DNA from: an uncultured Clostridia bacterium
Lineage (GTDB): Bacteria; Bacillota; Clostridia; TANB77; CAG-508
NCBI GenBank assembly: GCA_934167305.1
Contig: CAKPKQ010000001.1
Coordinates: 44,621 to 108,620, forward strand
DNA length: 64,000 nt
Direction of reading: 5' to 3'
Below, piece after piece: positions 1-9,070 of this stretch (positions are counted from its first letter, which is position 1; every line of letters begins with the position of its first letter). Both the position numbers and the translations under genes were made by a program. The notes below the pieces were generated by a model. The model worked only from the letters and a program-made list of their open reading frames with translations. It ran no database searches and was not told where the DNA came from.

Positions 1-2
1 TA

Positions 3-1161
3 AAGTATGATGGTGTATTAATTGAACCAGAAATATTAACTGAACACGTATTATTTTCTGATGAGAAAAGCGGAGATTATGAATATACAGAATATAATGG
101 CCAAAAATTTTATTATGATAATTCTGATACAATAGCACCTTATTATTTTTACTATAATAATTATTCAAAAGTAAAAGTAGTAGATGCAAAAACTAAAAGC
201 TTTTTAGAAGCAAGAACGAAATATGGCACAGATGGAAAAAGGCACCTATACTGTACAAATGCGTTTGAATATTATTATAATGCAAACACGTTTACTAATA
301 CGGTACGTGGTTTAATTGGAGATATTACCCAAGCTGATGCAGTGAAATCTGATACACAAGCTAGATTAGCAACACTTTCTACAGAGGAAAGAAACAACTA
401 TTTTTCAGTAAATACAGGTAATGAAAACATATTTGAGGTATCAAATGACAATGACCCATTAATGTCTGGCTCAACCTTTAATGAAAACCGTATAGCTGTA
501 ATAAGAAAATCAATTGAAACAAATTTATCAGCAGCTATATCAAATTATAACAGATATTCAGATGATACATATGAATTTAGTATGCCAAAACTAAATGAAG
601 TTGACTGGGGTAAGCTAACAAATAATGTTTCGGTTATGACTTTTTTACAAGGAATACCAATTGGACATAAATATTATAATAATTATTGTGTAATTACAAA
701 TAACAATAATGAAGAAGTTGTAAAAGAAGAAAATATATATGTTATTACTCAAGAAGGCGAAAATAGAGAATATCATATGGCAGGATGCAAAAAATTAATG
801 GAAACAAGCTCCACAATATTAAAGGCTTTTGCTAATACAACATTTATGAGGCAAACAGTAAGAATTTCAGAAGGTGATTACAGGTATTTTTACCCACAAA
901 CAACTAAAGTAAATCCAAATAATGAAAGTGATACAGCACTTCATAATCTTACAGGTTGCTATTATTGTATTGTAAATGCTTCAGATGTTTATAATGTTGA
1001 ACAAATATTACAAGGAGTGGTTTATCGGAAAAGATAATAATTGGGAAGATAAACCAATTACAAATACTCTTACAAGATTTAATGAAGTAAGAAGACAATA
1101 TATTTTAGCTTTAGGCAGAGAAAGGTATAATTTATATCAATCAAATATGGGTTCTTTTTAA
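3..1161 (+). CDS. 3' part of an uncharacterised protein, read through a CGGA site
   Basis: The frame is open from base 3, so the gene begins left of the window; about 385 residues are visible. I do not recognise the family. It is rich in Tyr, Asn and Thr, has no membrane segment in the visible part, and contains a cysteine pair in GCYYC and one Cys in AGCKK. In plain triplet reading it stops at 1037, two codons after an in-frame CGG at 1026-1028. If CGGA (1026-1029) is taken as one Gly codon, the reading continues as GKDNNWEDKPITN and ends at 1161 with sequence that looks fully protein-like. It is followed after 55 bases by spoIVB, which has its own ribosome site. A single-base sequencing insertion is the alternative, but three other genes here break at the same codon. 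Confidence 0.6.
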
Positions 1162-1216
1162 AATAAAAGTTTAAAAAAATAAAATTTGGTTACTCTAATT
1201 AAAGGAGAGTGACCAA

Positions 1217-2434
1217 ATGAAACTATATAAAAAAATTATAATAGTTTTGCTTTTGTTAATTATTTTTATTTATGTTTGCAATATTAGTTTATTGCCCAGT
1301 AATTATATAATAATGCAGGGAGAAAACTTAAACATATTTACTATTATTGGTCTTTCAATAAAAGAAAAAAGTAATTCACAAACTTTGCAAACAGCAAGTA
1401 ATATAAATAAAACAAAAGTAAATGAAATTGGAAAAATTAATTTAAGTTTAAACTTATTTAATACATTTTCTATAAAAGATATAAATGTAAATGTTGTTTC
1501 TAAAACAAAGGTTATACCAATGGGAAATGCAATTGGTATGAAGCTTTATACAGACGGTGTGCTAGTAGTTGGAATGTCTGAAATAGAAGGAAAAAAACCA
1601 TACGAAAACTCAGGTATAAAAGAAGGAGACAGAATAGTACAAATAGATAAAAATGAAATTAGCAATACAGAACAATTAATGGAAGCTGTAAATAAATGCA
1701 ATGGAAATGAAGTATCTGTAAAATATATACGTGATGAAAAAACAATTACAACAAGTATAACTCCTGTAAAAAATGGTAATAACCAATACAAAATAGGCTT
1801 ATGGGTTAGAGATGCTGCAGCAGGTGTTGGAACACTTACATTTTATGAACCTTCATCAGAAATGTTTGGTACACTAGGCCATGGAATATTAGATATAGAT
1901 ACATCAGGACTTATAAAAATTGCTAATGGTGAACTAGTAACAACCAACATATTAAGTATTACAAAAGGAAAAAAAGGCGAACCAGGGGAAATAAGAGGCT
2001 CAATTGAATCTGGATATACAATAGGCAGTATTACTAAAAATACAAATTTTGGTGTGTTTGGAAAATTAAATAAAACTTCATATATTAATACTCAAAAAAG
2101 CGACGAAATTGAAGTTGCTTTAAGAGATGAAATAAAAACTGAAGATGCACAAATTATATGTGAATTAGAAAATGGAAAAAAACAATATTATAATATAAAA
2201 ATTCAAAAAGTATTTACAAATAATAATAAAGATAACAAAAGTATGTTAATAAAAATTACTGATGAAAAATTATTACAAAAAACAGGAGGAATAATTCAAG
2301 GAATGAGTGGAGCACCAATAATTCAAAATGGTAAGTTTATAGGAGCTGTTACACATGTACTTGTAAATGACCCAACAATGGGTTATGGAGTATTTGCTGA
2401 TATTATGTTAAAGCAAATGAAAGAAGTAGAATAG
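1217..2434 (+). CDS. spoIVB: SpoIVB serine peptidase (sporulation, SigK checkpoint)
   Basis: SpoIVB is secreted from the forespore into the intermembrane space, where it cleaves SpoIVFA and so triggers pro-SigK processing. The 405-residue protein has an N-terminal membrane anchor (about residues 5-25). A PDZ domain follows at about 105-190, with the typical SGIKEGDRIVQI segment. The S55 peptidase domain comes next, with the catalytic His in GTLGHGI and the Ser in GMSGAPI near residue 365. The length and domain order match the family. The start has a good site (AAAGGAG) ten bases upstream. A transglutaminase-like gene follows after 17 bases, probably in the same operon. The usual neighbour spo0A is not present here. 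Confidence 0.95.
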   Translation: MKLYKKIIIVLLLLIIFIYVCNISLLPSNYIIMQGENLNIFTIIGLSIKEKSNSQTLQTASNINKTKVNEIGKINLSLNLFNTFSIKDINVNVVSKTKVIPMGNAIGMKLYTDGVLVVGMSEIEGKKPYENSGIKEGDRIVQIDKNEISNTEQLMEAVNKCNGNEVSVKYIRDEKTITTSITPVKNGNNQYKIGLWVRDAAAGVGTLTFYEPSSEMFGTLGHGILDIDTSGLIKIANGELVTTNILSITKGKKGEPGEIRGSIESGYTIGSITKNTNFGVFGKLNKTSYINTQKSDEIEVALRDEIKTEDAQIICELENGKKQYYNIKIQKVFTNNNKDNKSMLIKITDEKLLQKTGGIIQGMSGAPIIQNGKFIGAVTHVLVNDPTMGYGVFADIMLKQMKEVE

Positions 2435-2451
2435 GTAAGGGTGAGGTTAAA

Positions 2452-3606
2452 ATGAAAAAATCAAAAGGAAATGTTACAATCATAGTGATAATTGCTATTA
2501 TAGTTATTTTAATATTGGCAATTGTAGGGTTATTTGTATATCAACATATGATAGCTACAAAAGATACAGGTTCAAATACACAAATGCCAACCCGAACAAA
2601 CGAACAATTAAATGTTGACACCGAAAATAATCAGACAAATAGTGAAAACACTCAAGAAAATAATACTCTAATAGATACAACATTTAATATAATTCCAGAT
2701 GGCGGAGGAGATACTGGTGAAGTTGAACCTATGGAATTATCTTCAACAAAGTATTATTATAATCAATTAGATTCAAATGCAAAAATTATATATGATAAAT
2801 TAAAAAAAGAAAAAAATAGTTTTAAAACAGGAAATCATGTATTTGATTTTGGAACAGAATTTAACACACTTTTGCATACTGATAATGGAAAAGAAACACT
2901 AAAAAAAGCTTTTAGTGCAGCTATAGATGCATTTGTATATGATGACTGTGAACTATTTTATGTAGATCCTTCTAAATTAAGTTTAGTTAGTGAGACTAGA
3001 AGTTTAGGGGGAATAGATACATATTATATTTCAATAGGAGCAGGAAGTAACCCAAACTATTTAAGAAGCAGTTTTCAAACTAAGGAATCTATAGAAGAAG
3101 CTCAAAAATATTTGGATGGAATTGTAAATCAAATAGTAGAACAAACAAAACAAGATACAGATCTTTCAAAAGCAAAAAAAGTCCATGACTGGCTAATAAG
3201 TGTAGTTAATTATGGAGAATTAAATACAAAAAATCATGGTAATATTTATGGTACTATACATGATAAAACAGCTACATGTGAAGGTTATGCACGAAGTTTT
3301 AAATATATAATGGAAAAAGTAGGGGTTCCAACAATATTGGTTACTGGAACTGCTAAAAATTCAGAAGGTAAAACTGAGGCACATGCTTGGAATTATATAC
3401 AAATAGATCAAGCATGGTTTGCAATAGATCTTACTTGGGATGATCCTGTTATAATAGGAGAAGGAACAGTAAGTGAAGAACAAAAATATAAATATTTTCT
3501 TAAAGGTGCAGATGAATTTTTTGCAGATCATACAGAAAGTAAAACATTTTCAGAAAATGGCACAGACTTTAGTTTCCCAATAATATCAGGAAGTAGTCAT
3601 AAATAA
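2452..3606 (+). CDS. Membrane-anchored transglutaminase-like protein
   Basis: This 384-residue protein has one N-terminal membrane helix (about residues 8-30), then a low-complexity Asn/Thr/Gln linker. The C-terminal domain is of the transglutaminase-like cysteine peptidase type. The catalytic triad is visible: Cys in TCEGYAR (about residue 273), His in EAHAWNY (about 307) and Asp in AIDLTWDDP. Such domains in Clostridia act outside the membrane as peptidases or cross-linking enzymes, and the substrate cannot be told. It lies 17 bases after spoIVB, so co-expression late in sporulation is possible but not shown. In-frame CGA codons are used normally for Arg here. Confidence 0.8.
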   Translation: MKKSKGNVTIIVIIAIIVILILAIVGLFVYQHMIATKDTGSNTQMPTRTNEQLNVDTENNQTNSENTQENNTLIDTTFNIIPDGGGDTGEVEPMELSSTKYYYNQLDSNAKIIYDKLKKEKNSFKTGNHVFDFGTEFNTLLHTDNGKETLKKAFSAAIDAFVYDDCELFYVDPSKLSLVSETRSLGGIDTYYISIGAGSNPNYLRSSFQTKESIEEAQKYLDGIVNQIVEQTKQDTDLSKAKKVHDWLISVVNYGELNTKNHGNIYGTIHDKTATCEGYARSFKYIMEKVGVPTILVTGTAKNSEGKTEAHAWNYIQIDQAWFAIDLTWDDPVIIGEGTVSEEQKYKYFLKGADEFFADHTESKTFSENGTDFSFPIISGSSHK

Positions 3607-3611
3607 AATAT

Positions 3612-3642
3612 AAAAAGCAAAGTTTTCACTTTGCTTTTTTTT
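3612..3642. terminator. Bidirectional intrinsic terminator
   Basis: A 12-bp perfect stem (AAAAAGCAAAGT / ACTTTGCTTTTT) with a TTTC loop is followed by a T run and preceded by an A run. It separates the converging transglutaminase-like gene and murC and can serve both. Confidence 0.9.
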
Positions 3643-3646
3643 GAGT

Positions 3647-5032
3647 TTACTTTATTAACATTGGTCCAATATTTGTAACCGTACCAGCACCAAGGGTTAA
3701 AACAATATCATTTTTTATAGTATGTTCTTTTAAATATTTTACAATTTCATTAAAGTCTGGTATATATAAAGCTTGTTTATTATAGTAATTTTTTAATCTA
3801 TCAACTAAATCTCTAGAAGAAATATTATAAATATTATCTTCTCTAGCTGCGTAGATGTCTGTAATAATTATATTGTCAAAATCAAGCAATGCTTTAGCGA
3901 AATCATCTAATAAAAGTTTAGTTCTGCTATATGTATGAGGCTGAAAAACAACCCAAGATTGCCTATAATTTTTTTGACTTACTGCATGTGATGTTGCCAT
4001 TATTTCAGTAGGATGATGACCATAATCGTCATATACACTAACACCTTGATTAAATTGGCCAACATACTCAAATCTTCTATGTGCACCAGTATATTTTAGT
4101 AATGCATTTTTCATGTCTTCTTTTGAAATTCCATATTCATGGCAAACAGCGATACAAGCTAATGAATTTAAAACATTATGCATTCCTGGAATAGATAATT
4201 GAAATGTTTTATAAAAACTATTATTGTAATATACATCAAAGCAAGCAAAACCATCTTGATTAAATTTTATATTTCTTGCAATAAAATTAGCGTTTTCACT
4301 TTCAAGTGCAAATGTAACTATTTTAGATTTTGAGTCTTTTGCTATTTTTCTACAATTCGGATCATCACTATTAATTACCAATAAACCATCTTCAGGGAGA
4401 AGTTTTATATAATTATCAAATGATTTAACAATATTATCTAGATTTCCAAAATAATCTAAGTGGTCGTTATCAATATTTAAAATTACTTCTGTTCTAGGGA
4501 ATAATTTTAAATAACTTTCAACATATTCACATGCTTCAATTATAAAGTATTCACTATTTCCAACACGATAATTTCCTTTTAAAGGTTTTAAATAAGCACC
4601 TACTTGAATAGAAGGGTCTTTATGAGCCTCTAAAAAGCACATTGAAATCATAGAAGTAGTTGTAGTTTTTCCATGTGTACCAGATATACATATACTATTG
4701 TTAAAAGCTTTTGTAATTTTTCCTAAAAATGTTCCTCTCTCAATTGTTGGAATATTTAATTCATGAGCTTTTAAAAGTTCAATATCGTCTTTTCTTATAG
4801 CTGCACTATATACAACAATATCAGCTTTAGCTAAATTTTCTAAATCATGGCCAATAACAACATTGATACCATTTTCAATTAATCTTTCAGTAGTTTCAGA
4901 AGGGGTGGAATCAGAACCTGTAACATGAAATCCCCAAAATTTTAGAATTTCGGCAATTCCACTCATACTAATTCCGCCAATACCTATCATATGTACATTT
5001 TTATATCTTTTTAATTCTTCAATATTTGCCAA
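3647..5032 (-). CDS. murC: UDP-N-acetylmuramate--L-alanine ligase
   Basis: MurC adds L-Ala to UDP-MurNAc, the first amino acid of the peptidoglycan stem peptide, in the cytoplasm. The N-terminal nucleotide-sugar-binding glycine motif MIGIGGISMSG lies near residue 12. The ATP-binding loop GTHGKTTTTSM is near residue 115, and the later motifs DDYGHHPTE and QPHTYSRT are typical of MurC. I chose TTG at 5032 as the start (461 residues) because AAAGGAG lies nine bases upstream and homology begins there. The longer ATG reading from 5113 would add 27 unlike residues. The gene is monocistronic and faces spoIVB. Confidence 0.95.
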   Translation of the reverse strand: MANIEELKRYKNVHMIGIGGISMSGIAEILKFWGFHVTGSDSTPSETTERLIENGINVVIGHDLENLAKADIVVYSAAIRKDDIELLKAHELNIPTIERGTFLGKITKAFNNSICISGTHGKTTTTSMISMCFLEAHKDPSIQVGAYLKPLKGNYRVGNSEYFIIEACEYVESYLKLFPRTEVILNIDNDHLDYFGNLDNIVKSFDNYIKLLPEDGLLVINSDDPNCRKIAKDSKSKIVTFALESENANFIARNIKFNQDGFACFDVYYNNSFYKTFQLSIPGMHNVLNSLACIAVCHEYGISKEDMKNALLKYTGAHRRFEYVGQFNQGVSVYDDYGHHPTEIMATSHAVSQKNYRQSWVVFQPHTYSRTKLLLDDFAKALLDFDNIIITDIYAAREDNIYNISSRDLVDRLKNYYNKQALYIPDFNEIVKYLKEHTIKNDIVLTLGAGTVTNIGPMLIK

Positions 5033-5215
5033 AGAAATACACTCCTTTAAGTTTAATAATATGTTTGTATTTTTTACCAAAAGTATTATATACTTTATAT
5101 TGATATTTTTCAATATTTTTCTTAAATAAGTGCTAATAAATAAAAGCTATAATATTATATTCAAAAAGATAAAAGATGTGAATAATAAAAAAATATATAA
5201 AATTTGTAAAATAAA

Positions 5216-5242
5216 GAAGGAAAAACAGAAAAAGTGGCGAAT
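5216..5242 (+). promoter_or_regulatory. SigH-type promoter of spoVG
   Basis: GAAGGAAAA at 5216-5224 and GGCGAAT at 5236-5242 are 11 bases apart, which fits the SigH consensus RNAGGAWWW-N11/12-RNNGAAT. spoVG is a classical SigH target in Bacillus, which supports the call. Confidence 0.7.
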
Positions 5243-5294
5243 AATATAATTGTACATAAGAAATGTATAAAAAACTTGAAAGGTGGTACTTAAA

Positions 5295-5582
5295 ATGCAA
5301 ATTACAGATGTACGTTTAAGAAAAAAATTAAATCCAGAGAACAGAACAAAGGCTGTTGCTTCTGTAACATTCGATAATGAATTTGTTGTACATGATATCA
5401 GACTTATCGAACGCCAAGATGGAGCATACATTATTGCTATGCCACACAAAAAAACTCCAAACGGAGATACTAAAGACGTGGCACATCCAATTAATGGTGA
5501 AACAAGAGAGAAAATTCAAAAAGCTATATTAGAAGCTTATGAAGCTCCAGAAGCTGAAGAAAATTCAGAATCAGAAGAATAA
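5295..5582 (+). CDS. spoVG: SpoVG, RNA/DNA-binding septation regulator
   Basis: SpoVG is a small nucleic-acid-binding regulator that affects septation, sporulation and many post-transcriptional targets. The protein (95 residues) starts [10 protein letters not shown] and contains [11 protein letters not shown] and the MPHKKTPNG segment, both hallmarks of the family, with an acidic C-terminal tail. I chose ATG 5295, because AAAGGTGG lies just upstream and an in-frame GTG at 5283 is inside that ribosome site. The gene stands alone, with a SigH-like promoter before it and a terminator after it. Confidence 0.97.
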   Translation: MQITDVRLRKKLNPENRTKAVASVTFDNEFVVHDIRLIERQDGAYIIAMPHKKTPNGDTKDVAHPINGETREKIQKAILEAYEAPEAEENSESEE

Positions 5583-5593
5583 TAATAAAATCA

Positions 5594-5628
5594 AAAAGAA
5601 ATACTCCTTGCGAAGTATTTCTTTTTTT
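5594..5628. terminator. Bidirectional intrinsic terminator
   Basis: The stem AAAAGAAATACT / AGTATTTCTTTT is flanked by A and T runs. It lies between spoVG and the converging gene at 5636-6028. Confidence 0.9.
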
Positions 5629-5635
5629 GTTTCCA

Positions 5636-6028
5636 TCAGTTGATGGATGAGTTCTCAGAGGTCATTGAAAAGAAATTAGAGATAATCTTTTCATAAGCCT
5701 CATTGGGCGGTGTAAACGTGATTTTGAGTGTTGCAGGTTCGACTACGGCAAATTCGATACTGCTGTAGTGTGCGGCACACATGTTGTACCGTGATGCAAA
5801 ATTGCTTATTACACTCATTGAACTTGCGATCACATTAAATGTGATTTTCAGCTCATTGAATGTAAGCTGAACCGTTCCGAGAATTTCAGAAGTGTCGCTA
5901 AGCGGTTCTGCATTCAAAACAGTCATAATCGACTCTCCCGAAATTGACATACAGTTAAGCATGTCAATCAAATTTGCTGTCCGATCCAATACCTTTTCGA
6001 GCTTAATGGTTGATACGAAATGTTTCAT
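5636..6028 (-). CDS. Hypothetical protein of foreign codon use
   Basis: The 130-residue protein is not recognised. It has no membrane helix, and its N-terminal MKHFVSTIKLEKVLDR is amphipathic. A ribosome site (AAAGAGG) precedes the ATG. Base composition and codon use differ clearly from the neighbours: CTC, CTG, GCC, CCG, TCG and AAG are frequent, the stop is TGA, and it has two in-frame CGG codons (in LDRTAN and ASRYN). Native genes here avoid CGG. If CGGN were read as a four-base codon, translation would stop three codons after the first site. This suggests recent transfer. It is a single-gene cassette between a terminator and an AT-rich stretch. Confidence 0.65.
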   Translation of the reverse strand: MKHFVSTIKLEKVLDRTANLIDMLNCMSISGESIMTVLNAEPLSDTSEILGTVQLTFNELKITFNVIASSMSVISNFASRYNMCAAHYSSIEFAVVEPATLKITFTPPNEAYEKIISNFFSMTSENSSIN

Positions 6029-6201
6029 AAAATGACCTCTTTTTAAATATTTCTAGCGCATATCTCACTAGTTATAAATATTATACCATATATTTCAAAT
6101 AATGTAAAATTTGAGAGAAGAGGCAAAAATTGAAATAAATATTGAATTTTTATTGTAAAAATGTAAATTATAATATAAAATTGTATCATAGGGAGAAAAA
6201 T

Positions 6202-7536
6202 ATGAAAAAGTTTATATATAAAGTTTTATTGATTTGTTTATTTATTATTTTCGCATTTACAGTAAAATCTTTTGCAACATCTGATTTTACTTATACTCTT
6301 GATTCAAGCGGAAATGCAATGATAACAGCATATAAAGGAACAGAAAGTAATTTAACAATTCCAAGTACAATAGACGGACATAATGTTTCTACTATAGATA
6401 GACATGCTTTTAATGAAAGTAGGAATTCTACTAATGGAAGTGTTCTAAAAAGTGTTGTAGTTAGTGAAGGAATTGAAAAAATAGGATTATTAGCATTTAA
6501 TGGATGTGAAAACTTAGAGTCAGTAAAATTGCCAGAAAGTTTGAAAGATATAGATATGCAGGCATTTTTGGGATGTAGTAAATTAAGCACAATAAATATA
6601 CCATCACAAATACAATATATTTTAAATTCTACTTTTCAAGAAACTAATCTTACAGAAGTTGATATACCTGAAAACGTAAAAAACGTTGCGGCAAGAGCTT
6701 TTGGAATTTGCAAAAACTTAAAAAAAGTAAGAATTTATTCTAGAGATATCACATTAGATCAAGGAGTGTTTGAATATGGATCATCTGATTTAGTTTTATA
6801 TGGATATGAAGGTTCTACAACCCAAACATATGCTGAGCAAAATAGTATAAAATTTGAAATATTATCTAGTGGTGAACAAGAGCCACCAACAGAAAATTTG
6901 AGTCTAAACAAAAATAAGCTAGAATTAAAAGAAGGAGAAAGCGAAACTATCTACATTACGTCAGATACAATGGTAGAGTGGACTAGCAGTGATAATAAAG
7001 TGGCTACTGTAGATAATGGAAAAGTAACAGCTATAAGTGCTGGAAAAGCAGTAATTACGGTTTCAACAATGGATGGAACAGCAAAAGCTACATGTGAAGT
7101 AATAGTAACTAAAAAGGAAACTGAAGTTGAGATTGTACCTATTAAATCAATTTCTATAAGTAGGTCATCATTATCATTAAAAGTAGGTGATATAGAAATG
7201 CTTTCAGCTGTTATTTCTCCAGCTAACGCTACAGATAAAAGCGTTGTATGGAGTAGTAATAATGAAAAAGTTGTAACTATACAAAATGGAAAGGTTACAG
7301 CAAAGGCTGTAGGTATCACAATAATAACAGTTTCAGATAAAGATGGTACACATAAGGCAACATGTACCGTTACTGTGACTGAAAAATCAACTACACAAAA
7401 TCCTGATAATACAATTGCAAAAGGCGAGTTACCTCAAACAGGAATAAAATCTATTATAGCAATTACTTTAATTTTAATATCCATTATTATACTTGGAGTA
7501 TATATATACTTAAAAAAGTTTAAGGATGTTAAATAA
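6202..7536 (+). CDS. LPxTG-anchored surface protein with LRR_5 and Ig-like domains
   Basis: This is a sortase substrate on the cell wall. The signal peptide (MKKFIYKV to about residue 27) is followed by BspA-type leucine-rich repeats (residues about 30-210, e.g. IDRHAFNES, IGLLAFNGCENL, DMQAFLGCSKL). Two bacterial Ig-like Big_2 domains come next (about 225-310 and 318-400, each with WSSNNEKV/WTSSDNKV and ATCTVTV motifs). It ends in LPQTG, a hydrophobic helix and a Lys-rich tail. I chose ATG 6202 (444 residues), with GGGAG upstream, because the signal peptide begins there. Such proteins usually bind host or neighbour surfaces. No sortase gene is in the window. Confidence 0.9.
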   Translation: MKKFIYKVLLICLFIIFAFTVKSFATSDFTYTLDSSGNAMITAYKGTESNLTIPSTIDGHNVSTIDRHAFNESRNSTNGSVLKSVVVSEGIEKIGLLAFNGCENLESVKLPESLKDIDMQAFLGCSKLSTINIPSQIQYILNSTFQETNLTEVDIPENVKNVAARAFGICKNLKKVRIYSRDITLDQGVFEYGSSDLVLYGYEGSTTQTYAEQNSIKFEILSSGEQEPPTENLSLNKNKLELKEGESETIYITSDTMVEWTSSDNKVATVDNGKVTAISAGKAVITVSTMDGTAKATCEVIVTKKETEVEIVPIKSISISRSSLSLKVGDIEMLSAVISPANATDKSVVWSSNNEKVVTIQNGKVTAKAVGITIITVSDKDGTHKATCTVTVTEKSTTQNPDNTIAKGELPQTGIKSIIAITLILISIIILGVYIYLKKFKDVK

Positions 7537-7546
7537 TAAAAATTAC

Positions 7547-7590
7547 AAATGCACATAATTATAAATTAATTACGTGCATTTATTTTGCAA
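7547..7590 (+). terminator. Probable terminator after the LPxTG gene
   Basis: AAATGCAC (7547-7554) pairs with GTGCATTT (7574-7581), with further AT pairing inside, followed by ATTTTG. The T run is weak. Confidence 0.6.
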
Positions 7591-7616
7591 AAATAACAAA
7601 AAATAGTAAAAAGTGG

Positions 7617-7645
7617 TTGACTTTAGGCACAATACATTGTATAAT
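7617..7645 (+). promoter_or_regulatory. SigA promoter of the S10 ribosomal operon
   Basis: TTGACT (7617-7622) and TATAAT (7640-7645) are separated by exactly 17 bases. It stands 255 bases before rpsJ, so the mRNA has a long leader. Confidence 0.9.
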
Positions 7646-7651
7646 AATAAA

Positions 7652-7900
7652 GCATGTATGCGATGAAGTAAGATGTGGCTACAAATGTTATAGTAATATA
7701 CATTTGGAGGGAACTCTTATGGAGTATGTTATGGCTTAGACCAGGCGGTAAGTTAAGAACAAATAAGCACTTATCCCAAGATTTTATCATGCAAACTTGG
7801 GTTTTTATATGTTTAATAAAAGAAACACTAGGGTGCGTTACAACTTCCGACCCAAAAAGGACTAGAAAAGTCCTAGAAATTTAGAAGGAGGGAAATTTAA
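7652..7900 (+). promoter_or_regulatory. S10 operon leader with attenuator-like hairpins
   Basis: This stretch of about 250 bases holds no convincing gene; an open frame at 7675-7884 has no ribosome site and no homology I recognise. It contains a terminator-like hairpin (CCCAAG 7775-7780 / CTTGGG 7796-7801, then TTTTTATAT). A second hairpin (AGGACT 7858-7863 / AGTCCT 7869-7874) lies just before the rpsJ ribosome site. Known ribosomal leaders are bound by an encoded protein that closes the operon, so this could be such an autoregulatory element. Which protein would bind cannot be told. Confidence 0.55.
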
Positions 7901-8233
7901 ATGGCAACAAAGAAGGAAAATGCAGTAACAAGTGAAAAAATCAGAATAAGATTAAAAGCTTATGATCATGTTGTTTTAGAACAGTCTGCTGAAAAAATAG
8001 TAGATACTGCTAAAAAGACAGGAGCTAAAGTTTCAGGTCCTATTCCACTACCAACAGAAAAGGAGATTGTTACAATCTTACGTTCTCCACACAAACACAA
8101 AGATTCAAGAGAACAATTTGAAATGAGAACACATAAAAGAGTAATTGACATTCTTTACCCAACACAAAAAACAGTTGATAGCTTAATGAAAATTGATTTA
8201 CCAGCTGGTGTTGATATAGAAATCAAATTATAA
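7901..8233 (+). CDS. rpsJ: Ribosomal protein uS10
   Basis: uS10 belongs to the head of the 30S subunit and also acts with NusB in antitermination. The 110-residue protein has an eight-residue Lys/Glu-rich N-terminal extension before [11 protein letters not shown]. The conserved [12 protein letters not shown] and [11 protein letters not shown] segments are present. GAAGGAGGG precedes the ATG. It is the first gene of the S10 operon and is followed by an unusually long 190-base gap before rplC. Confidence 0.97.
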   Translation: MATKKENAVTSEKIRIRLKAYDHVVLEQSAEKIVDTAKKTGAKVSGPIPLPTEKEIVTILRSPHKHKDSREQFEMRTHKRVIDILYPTQKTVDSLMKIDLPAGVDIEIKL

Positions 8234-8423
8234 TTACAAATTAAAAACTATGCTGGTATAACGTTATAGTTAACGAAATATAAAATATCAGCCAATCAAG
8301 TTAGTTATTCGAGCAAAGCGAGTTACAAATAACTTATGCGTAACGAAGTGAAGCTGGGAGAAAACCAACAAAAACCAAGCTAATAACAAAATATTAGCCA
8401 ATAGTTAGGAGGAACATTAAAAA
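8234..8423 (+). other. Structured gap between rpsJ and rplC
   Basis: No gene is seen. AGTTATT / AATAACT and ATCAGCC / GCTGGGA can form a long bulged hairpin around a CGAGCAAAGCGAG tip. AATATTAGCC is partly repeated near the rplC ribosome site. It is less clearly a member of the post-stop hairpin family found elsewhere in this operon. Confidence 0.4.
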
Positions 8424-9056
8424 ATGAATAAAGGATTAATAGGAAAAAAATTAGGAATGACTCAAATATTTGATGAACAAGGAAAAGTTATTCCAGTTAC
8501 AGTTATCGAAGCAGGTCCATGTGTAGTAACACAAGTTAAAACAGTAGAATCTGATGGATACAATGCTATACAATTAGGATTTGAAGATGTAAAAGAAAGT
8601 AAAGTTAATAAACCAGAAAAAGGACACTTTACAAAATCAAAATTACCACTAAAAAAACATTTAAGAGAATTTAGATTAGATTCTATTGAAAATATAAATG
8701 TTGGTGATGAATTAAAAGCTGATACATTTTCAGCAGGAGATCAATTAGATATTCAAGGAACATCAAAAGGAAAAGGATTCCAAGGTGTTATTAAACGTCA
8801 TGGCCAATCAAGAGGACCTATGGGACATGGTTCTATGTATCATAGAAGACCAGGTTCAATGGGACCAACATCTACACCAGGTAGAGTATTTAAAGGTAAA
8901 AAATTACCAGGTCATATGGGAAGCCAAACTATTACAATTCAAAACTTAGAAGTTGTAAGAGTAGATTTAGATAAAAACGTTATTTTAGTAAAAGGTAGTG
9001 TACCAGGAGCTAAAGGTGCAATATTAAAACTAAAAACAAGTGTAAAAAGTAAATAA
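8424..9056 (+). CDS. rplC: Ribosomal protein uL3
   Basis: uL3 is an early-assembly protein of the 50S subunit near the peptidyl transferase centre. The 210-residue protein opens with [16 protein letters not shown]. It has the long loop [19 protein letters not shown], the usual methylated Gln region, and the length is normal. GTTAGGAGG precedes the ATG. rplD follows after 14 bases with GGAGGG between them, so the two are translated from the same message. Confidence 0.98.
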   Translation: MNKGLIGKKLGMTQIFDEQGKVIPVTVIEAGPCVVTQVKTVESDGYNAIQLGFEDVKESKVNKPEKGHFTKSKLPLKKHLREFRLDSIENINVGDELKADTFSAGDQLDIQGTSKGKGFQGVIKRHGQSRGPMGHGSMYHRRPGSMGPTSTPGRVFKGKKLPGHMGSQTITIQNLEVVRVDLDKNVILVKGSVPGAKGAILKLKTSVKSK

Positions 9057-9070
9057 GGAGGGAAATACAA

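Noticed and set aside
1020..1020. Simple one-base sequencing insertion as the cause of the break in the left-edge gene
   Set aside because: Possible for a single gene, but all four breaks coincide with in-frame CGG and are all +1, and a matching tRNA is present. I keep it as the main alternative to be tested with reads.
5147..5449. Minus-strand frame opposite spoVG
   Set aside because: It overlaps the SigH promoter and the whole spoVG gene and has no recognisable protein features.
7675..7884. A 69-residue open frame in the S10 leader
   Set aside because: No ribosome site, unlikely composition, and it runs through the attenuator-like hairpins. I treat the region as untranslated leader.
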